Positions 59,635-64,000 of a stretch of DNA of 64,000 bases are shown piece by piece (the first letter of the stretch is position 1; each line of letters opens with the position of its first letter). A program made the position numbers and the translations under genes. The notes under the pieces are model-generated. The model ran no database searches. It was not told the origin of the DNA and saw only the letters and a program-made list of their open reading frames with translations. Source of the DNA: 40CM-4-69-5 sp036556905 (GTDB lineage Bacteria; Methylomirabilota; Methylomirabilia; Rokubacteriales; CSP1-6); the NCBI GenBank assembly GCA_036556905.1, contig DATBIM010000053.1, positions 62,001-126,000 on the forward strand. Reading direction: 5' to 3'.

Positions 59635-60417
59635 TTGAGGCGGATCGATACCCATACGCACCCCAAGATGTCCAAACACTTTCTCTTCGACTCCCGATCG
59701 CTCGATCGTATGGAACAGATGGCGCTCAAGATCGGGCTCGACGGCGTGGCGGTGACCGAGCACTTCCACGGCGTGGGCTTCTGGACGATCTACGATCACT
59801 TGCAGGCGACCCATCCGTACGAATACGGGTTGTTCTGGACGGGCCGACTGGCCTTGATCCCCGGGGCCGAGATCAACATCCGGGAAGGCGCCCACATCAT
59901 CGTGCTCGGCGATGTGAGTGAGCTGCGTCGGCTCGACCGGGCGTTTCCGACTCCCCTGTCCCACGGCTATGAGCCAACGCTTCGGGAGTTTCTCGACGTC
60001 ACCGACGACTTCGACGTCGTGCGGGTGGGCGCCCACATGTTTCGTCTCGGCAAAGAGCTGGGGAAATTCACCGCTGCCGACCTGCGGCGACTGCACGCGT
60101 TGGAGGTCAATGGCAAGGACTTCGGCACCGAAGTGATGTTGCTCGCCCAAGCGCGCGCCCTCGGCCTGCCCATCGTCGCGGGAAGCGACGCTCACCACTG
60201 GCTCCAGCTCGGCGTCCGCCACACACTCGTCCACACCGACGAGCTCACTCTGCGCTCCGTGCTCAAGGGAGTGAGAGAGGGCTTGACGGGGTTTGCGACG
60301 CGCCCCTATACTCCGCCCCGCGTCAAGGCCGCCAAGACCCTGAAAACTATTACGAAAATGTTACGAAAGTATTACGGCGGTCGCGCGGTGTCGGCAGCCA
60401 CGTCGCTCGGCCGGTAG
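59635..60417 (+). CDS. PHP-domain phosphoesterase
   Basis: 260 residues from TTG 59635, chosen for the AGGAGG 6 bp upstream and because translation then starts at the metal motif RRIDTHTHPKMS. Further PHP features: VTEHFHG, IPGAEINIREGAHIIVLG, VGAHMF and GSDAHHWLQLG. Metal-dependent phosphoesterase, substrate unknown. The last 70 bp are unusually AT-rich and carry a triple pho-box-like repeat for the genes downstream, producing TITKMLRKYYGG in the protein. Confidence 0.85.
   Translation: MRRIDTHTHPKMSKHFLFDSRSLDRMEQMALKIGLDGVAVTEHFHGVGFWTIYDHLQATHPYEYGLFWTGRLALIPGAEINIREGAHIIVLGDVSELRRLDRAFPTPLSHGYEPTLREFLDVTDDFDVVRVGAHMFRLGKELGKFTAADLRRLHALEVNGKDFGTEVMLLAQARALGLPIVAGSDAHHWLQLGVRHTLVHTDELTLRSVLKGVREGLTGFATRPYTPPRVKAAKTLKTITKMLRKYYGGRAVSAATSLGR
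60348..60376 (+). promoter_or_regulatory. Triple PhoB-box-like repeat inside the 3' end of the PHP gene
   Basis: TATTACG (60348-60354), TGTTACG (60359-60365) and TATTACG (60370-60376), separated by AAAA and AAAG: three 7-mers with exact 11-bp period, oriented toward the amphi-Trp/PhoU genes 130 bp downstream. The use of rare AT-rich codons here (ATT, TTA, TAT) supports a DNA role. No clear -10 is visible in 60377-60509. Confidence 0.65.
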
Positions 60418-60509
60418 CAAAGCCGACGCACTGATCCCGAGCGCATCGCCGGCGGGTCCTCCGTCGGGCGACGGCCTGCGCCATCGGCGCTAGGCGGGTG
60501 GAGGGACGG

Positions 60510-60821
60510 GTGACAGGCGGCATTCCAGTGCGGTTCCGCGGGCGAGCCCGCCGGGACGCTGCAGCGTTCTACCTCTCGCAGCTCGCCAAGGGAGTTCTGT
60601 CGGGAGAGTTGGCGGTGGTGTCGGGTGAACAGGCCACATCGCTGGTAACCACCGAGTATCTGCTGCTGGACATCGAGGTGAAACAGAAGAAGCGGGCGAA
60701 CCACGTCGCGATGAAGCTCCGCTGGCCGCGCCGGCCGCTCATTCGGGCTGGCGGAAAGTTTCGCTCGTCTGAGGCGGCCGCCGGGAACACTCACGAAGGG
60801 GGAGGGGATGGGGAATCGTGA
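60510..60821 (+). CDS. Amphi-Trp domain protein, copy 1
   Basis: 103 residues from GTG 60510 (GTG 60498 possible). Pattern of the small amphi-Trp family: helix AFYLSQLAKGVLSGELAVV followed by amphipathic strands LLLDIEVKQKKRANHVAMKLRW with the conserved Trp near the end. The C-terminal 20 residues are extra. More diverged than copies 2 and 3. Overlaps copy 2 by 14 bp. The family has no known function but is recurrent beside ATP-grasp and HprK-related kinase genes. Confidence 0.65.
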   Translation: MTGGIPVRFRGRARRDAAAFYLSQLAKGVLSGELAVVSGEQATSLVTTEYLLLDIEVKQKKRANHVAMKLRWPRRPLIRAGGKFRSSEAAAGNTHEGGGDGES

Positions 60822-61059
60822 CGCGTTCGAGTTCGAGGGCATGGCGACACCGGGCGAGGCGGCCGACGCGCTGAACAGGATCGCCGAGGGGATCCGGGCC
60901 CGGTCGCTGTCGCTCTCCATGGGGGACGACGACATCGTGGTCTATCCCGACGGGGATCTATCGATGGAGATCGAGGCCAGCGACAAGAAGGGCAAGGCCA
61001 AGATCGAGATCGCCATCGCCTGGAAGCGCCGCTCACAGGGTGATGACGAGGACGAGTGA
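60808..61059 (+). CDS. Amphi-Trp domain protein, copy 2
   Basis: 83 residues. AFEFEGMATPGEAADALNRIAEGIRARSL, then strands DDIVVYPDGDLSMEIEASDKKGKAKIEIAIAWKRR: alternating hydrophobic pattern, KKGKAKIEI and a late Trp as in the amphi-Trp family. Very acidic tail (GDDEDE). Paralogue of the flanking genes. No catalytic residues evident; likely a small carrier or binding protein. Confidence 0.75.
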   Translation: MGNRDAFEFEGMATPGEAADALNRIAEGIRARSLSLSMGDDDIVVYPDGDLSMEIEASDKKGKAKIEIAIAWKRRSQGDDEDE

Positions 61060-61075
61060 GCGCTGAGGAGGAGCC

Positions 61076-61408
61076 ATGGCCAAGGATCGCTTCGAATTCG
61101 CCCGTATCGCCTCCCCGGAGGAGGTCGCCGAATACCTCACCTCCCTGGCCGTCGGGCTCAAGCGCGGCGACGTGAGCCTGGAGTCTGGAGACCGGAGTTT
61201 GCGGCTCAATCCCGGCTCCGAGGTGAAGCTCGAGTTGAAGGTCGGCCAGAAGGACCGCAAGGGCAAGATCGAGCTTCAGATCGGCTGGAAACGGCCGGCC
61301 GGCGCCCGCGCGGGCGACCTGCGGGTCGCTGTCGGCCCGCGCCCGACAGAATCACGCCCGACAGAACCCAGCCCGCCGTCTCGGCGCCCCGCCCGCCGCA
61401 CCGCCTAG
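61076..61408 (+). CDS. Amphi-Trp domain protein, copy 3
   Basis: 110 residues with GAGGAGGAG upstream. RFEFARIASPEEVAEYLTSLAVGLKRGDVSLESG, then SEVKLELKVGQKDRKGKIELQIGWKRP: same fold as copy 2, about half of aligned core positions alike by eye. A disordered Pro/Arg/Ser tail of about 40 residues follows (PRPTESRPTEPSPPSR), unlike copy 2. Third of the tandem set, 17 bp before the PhoU-fusion gene. Confidence 0.75.
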   Translation: MAKDRFEFARIASPEEVAEYLTSLAVGLKRGDVSLESGDRSLRLNPGSEVKLELKVGQKDRKGKIELQIGWKRPAGARAGDLRVAVGPRPTESRPTEPSPPSRRPARRTA

Positions 61409-61425
61409 ACAGCGGTTGCCGGACG

Positions 61426-63039
61426 ATGGGTACCGTCCTGTTCGAGGACCTCGGGTCGGATCTCGCCCGCATGGCGAGGCTGGTGCAGTCGCAGCTCGTC
61501 GCCGCGATGACCGCCTTCTTCCGGCGCGACACCGCCCTGGCCGGCAAGGTGATCGGCAAGGACGATCACGTCGACAATCTCTTCGGCTTCATCGAGGAAA
61601 AGTGCTTCGAGCGCATCGCCGGCGAGCCCCCGGATAGCGCGCGATCGCGACGGCTGCGGGGCGTCTTCCGGGCGGCCCTGAGCCTCGAGAAGCTGGGCGA
61701 CTACGCCGTGAGCATCGCCGAGCAGGCGGTGCACGCCTCCCGCCTGCCGCCGCGGCCGGCGCCCTTCGACCTGACCGGCCCCACGCGGGTGGCCCTGGCC
61801 GCCCTCGACGAGGTCATCACCGCCTTCACTGACGCCAGCGCCGAGAAAGCCAAGCACGCCTGTCGTTGCGAGGTGGAGCTCGATCGGCAGTACCGGACGG
61901 CCCTGGCCGAAGCCTTTCAGCGGCTCGGCCGCGGTGAGGATCCGGCGTTCGTCGTCACCCATCTCTTCGTCGCGAAATTTCTCGAGCGGGTCGGTGACTC
62001 CATCCTGAACATCGGCGAGACCACGCTCTTCATTCTCACCGGCCAGCGACTCAAGCTCCACCAATACCTGCATCTCGAGGAGATGGTGGGCCCGGTAATC
62101 GCGACCCCCCAGGACCCGGTCGCCCTCGACGTCCGCCACATCTGGGGCGGCATCAGCGGCGCGCTGGTCAGTCGCCTGTCAGTGGCCGGGAGCAGCCCGC
62201 TCATCTGGAAGGAGGGGAGCGAGGGGAAGATCGACGAGGAGATCCGCCAGCTGCGGGAGTGGGACCGCATCGTGCCCGGCGTCGTGCCTGCGGTCAAGGC
62301 GGAGTATCACCACGAGGGCCGCGAGTCGTTCCTGGGACAGTTCCTGGACGGCATCCTGCTCCGTGACATCTACCTCACGCGGCCCTGGAAAGACAAGCTG
62401 CGGGCCACCCGGGCCCTGCTGGAAACGGTCCGCGACGTGTGGCTGGCCACCGTGCGCGAGGAACGCCCTCGCGTGGACTACGTCCACCAGATTCGCGAGC
62501 GCCTGCCCGAGCTCTACACGATGCACCCCGAGCTGGCCGCGCTCCGCGGCGGCGAGACGCGGATCTTCGGCATCGCGCATCCCTCGCTGGAGGTGCTGCT
62601 GGAGCACATGAGCCAGGCCGAGGCCGACCTGGCCCCTCCCGTCACCGTCCGCGTGCACGGGGACTTCAACACCAATAACCTCGTGTGGAACGAGCACGAC
62701 GAGCGTGTGCACTTCATCGACGTCCACCGCAGCGGGGATGGCGACTATCTTCAAGATATTGGGGTGTTGCTGATGTCCAACACCCGTACCCCGATCGAGG
62801 ACCCGCGTGTAGTCGGTGAGCTCGAGCGGGTGAACCGGCTGGTGGAGGACTTCGCCGGCGAGTTTGCCCGGCGGATTGGCGATGAGTGGTACGGCGCGCG
62901 GCTCACGCTCTCCCAGGCGCGATCCCACATCACGTCGGCGCGGCTCGTGACCGATCCCGCGTTTGCCCGTGATCTCTATCTCAAGGGCGTGCGGCTGCTC
63001 GAGCGGGCCGTCGAGCTGGGTGGATGCGTGTCGCGGTGA
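61426..63039 (+). CDS. PhoU-domain / kinase-fold fusion protein
   Basis: 537 residues. The first about 210 residues are helical and PhoU-like (GSDLARMARLVQSQLVAAMTAFF, LEKLGDYAVSIAEQAVHA, FLERVGDSILNIGE). The C-terminal 330 residues have an aminoglycoside-phosphotransferase-like core: VRVHGDFNTNNLVWN (HGDxxxxN catalytic loop) and VHFIDVHRSGDGDYLQDIGVLL (metal Asp). This joins a phosphate-signalling domain to a small-molecule kinase fold. Overlaps the ATP-grasp gene by 16 bp. Confidence 0.75.
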   Translation: MGTVLFEDLGSDLARMARLVQSQLVAAMTAFFRRDTALAGKVIGKDDHVDNLFGFIEEKCFERIAGEPPDSARSRRLRGVFRAALSLEKLGDYAVSIAEQAVHASRLPPRPAPFDLTGPTRVALAALDEVITAFTDASAEKAKHACRCEVELDRQYRTALAEAFQRLGRGEDPAFVVTHLFVAKFLERVGDSILNIGETTLFILTGQRLKLHQYLHLEEMVGPVIATPQDPVALDVRHIWGGISGALVSRLSVAGSSPLIWKEGSEGKIDEEIRQLREWDRIVPGVVPAVKAEYHHEGRESFLGQFLDGILLRDIYLTRPWKDKLRATRALLETVRDVWLATVREERPRVDYVHQIRERLPELYTMHPELAALRGGETRIFGIAHPSLEVLLEHMSQAEADLAPPVTVRVHGDFNTNNLVWNEHDERVHFIDVHRSGDGDYLQDIGVLLMSNTRTPIEDPRVVGELERVNRLVEDFAGEFARRIGDEWYGARLTLSQARSHITSARLVTDPAFARDLYLKGVRLLERAVELGGCVSR

Positions 63040-63917
63040 TCGGCGTGCCGGGAGCCTGGTCGACCGAGCGGTTGGCCAGCGCGCTCGGGCAGGCCGGCGC
63101 CGACCCGCTGGTGGTGGATCTCGCCGCCTGCAGCCTGCGCCTGCCCGATCCCCGCCTCTTCCATCAGGGCCGACCCGTCGAGGGACTGGCCGGGGCCCTG
63201 GTGAAGAAGATCGGCGACACGGCGGAGGGGCCAGGGGTGATCCAGCGTCTCAACCTGCTCCACCACCTGGAGCGGACCGGCGTACCGGTCCTGAGCCCGC
63301 CGGGTCGGCTGGAGGTCGCCGCCAACCGCTATCGGATGACGCTGGAGCTGGCCCGGGCGGGTGTTCCCCTTCCTGACACGCTGGTGACCGAGGATCCCGC
63401 CGAGGCCGAGGCTGCGGTGGAGCGGTTCGGGGCGGCCGTGGTGAAGCCGCTCTACACCTCCAAGGGCCGGGGGATGCAGCGGGTGGATCCCAGCCTCGAT
63501 CTCCGGGCCTTCTTCGCGCGCTGGCGACACGAGACCGGTCCCATCTATCTCCAGCGCTTCATCAAGCATCCCGGCCGTGACCTCGGACTCGCCGTGCTCG
63601 AGGGCAAGTGCCTGGGGGCGTACTGGCGGGTTGCCCGTGACGATCAATGGATGACGACGATCCATTCGGGGGGCCGTTACGAGGCTGCGGAGCCGGGATC
63701 CGAAGCCATTGAGATCGCGCTCCGGGCGGCCGGGCACTTCGGCCTCCTCTTCACCGGCGTCGATCTGATGGAGACGCCCGAGGGCGGCTGGGTGGTGCTG
63801 GAGGTGAGCGCCTTCGGCGGGTTCCGCGGGCTCCTCGCGGCGCACGGAATCGACGCGGCGCCGGCTCTGGCGGGGGCTGCGCTCAACCGCTTCGGGCGCC
63901 GCCGCCCCTCGCCGTGA
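63024..63917 (+). CDS. ATP-grasp enzyme, GAK-system type
   Basis: 297 residues, RimK-like ATP-grasp. AAVVKPLYTSKGRGMQRV (ATP Lys and Gly-loop), YLQRFIKHPGRDLGLAVLEGKCLGAYWRV, and GVDLMETPEGGWVVLEVSAFGGFRG (metal Glu and Asn-equivalent Ser). Such ligases add an amino acid or carboxylate to an acceptor. Position between a PhoU-fusion and an HprK-related gene, with amphi-Trp genes upstream, matches the 'GAK' neighbourhood as I recall it. GTGA overlap with the next gene. Confidence 0.75.
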   Translation: MRVAVIGVPGAWSTERLASALGQAGADPLVVDLAACSLRLPDPRLFHQGRPVEGLAGALVKKIGDTAEGPGVIQRLNLLHHLERTGVPVLSPPGRLEVAANRYRMTLELARAGVPLPDTLVTEDPAEAEAAVERFGAAVVKPLYTSKGRGMQRVDPSLDLRAFFARWRHETGPIYLQRFIKHPGRDLGLAVLEGKCLGAYWRVARDDQWMTTIHSGGRYEAAEPGSEAIEIALRAAGHFGLLFTGVDLMETPEGGWVVLEVSAFGGFRGLLAAHGIDAAPALAGAALNRFGRRRPSP

Positions 63918-64000
63918 CCGACCTCCACGCGCTCGGCCGCGGGGTGCCGACGCCCTACGTGCTCTCGCTCCGCTTCGTCGACGTTCCCCTGCGGGTTCGC
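63914..64000 (+). CDS. Start of a probable HprK-related kinase (GAK system), cut by window end
   Basis: Only 29 codons are present from GTG 63914: LHALGRGVPTPYVLSLRFVD followed by VPLRVR. An initial helix and a LxLRFxDVxxRVR strand resemble the start of HprK-related kinase B proteins, and this is the gene expected next to the ATP-grasp enzyme. Too short to be sure. Confidence 0.4.
   Translation, partial: MTDLHALGRGVPTPYVLSLRFVDVPLRVR

Noticed and set aside
59401..59640. Replication origin
   Set aside because: DnaA-like boxes are imperfect and no dnaA, dnaN, gyrB, rpmH or parAB gene is near.

Overview
The window is dense, high-GC bacterial chromosome with short gaps, many 4-bp start/stop overlaps (GTGA, ATGA) and frequent GTG starts. 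The near-complete coenzyme F420 set (cofG, cofH, cofD, cofC, cofE, an F420-dependent NADP reductase and an LLM-class oxidoreductase), the sigma-54 regulators and the Ntr-type nitrogen genes suggest an uncultured lineage such as Candidatus Rokubacteria / Methylomirabilota. That assignment is inferred from gene content; no rRNA or tRNA gene was seen.

Layout. 1-4.1 kb: the end of a sigma-54 activator, a small exported protein behind a sigma-54 promoter, and a secreted matrixin-type metalloprotease. 4.4-19.2 kb: mixed metabolism (DUF993 protein, 2-hydroxyacid dehydrogenases, Ski2-like helicase, methyltransferase, YdjC deacetylase, ROK kinase, alcohol dehydrogenase, FAD/Fe-S oxidase, TauE exporter), including a very small AhpD-like gene interrupted by one in-frame TGA that looks like a selenoprotein. 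19.2-24.6 kb: c-di-GMP/HD signalling, tusA and an IscS-like protein lacking its PLP lysine. 24.6-32 kb: the F420 genes. 32-40.6 kb: a kinase - lipoprotein - hybrid kinase - NtrC-type regulator operon followed by glnB-amt-glnA, with a clear sigma-54 promoter before glnB. 40.8-45.4 kb: DUF47-PiT phosphate transport and PhoB-PhoR. 45.5-52.7 kb, minus strand: two P-type ATPases with HMA-like, DUF5132 and phasin-like partners. 52.9-64 kb: alpha/beta hydrolase, GH3-type synthetase, methylglyoxal synthase, a motif-less ABC ATPase homologue, ppk-ppx, a PHP phosphoesterase, then three tandem amphi-Trp proteins, a PhoU/kinase-fold fusion, an ATP-grasp enzyme and the start of an HprK-related kinase. The last group resembles the uncharacterised 'GAK' (grasp-and-kinase) neighbourhood.

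A theme of the right half is phosphate. Tandem 7-bp TTACG-type repeats with exact 11-bp period, the architecture of a PhoB box, lie before the P-type ATPase operon, before ppx-ppk, and (three copies) before the amphi-Trp/PhoU/ATP-grasp genes, each oriented toward those genes. With phoBR, pit, ppk, ppx and mgsA present, the inference is that the GAK-like operon and the ATPase operon belong to a phosphate-starvation regulon in this organism. The two strongest leads are this Pho-linked GAK-like island and the candidate selenoprotein at 10942-11202.
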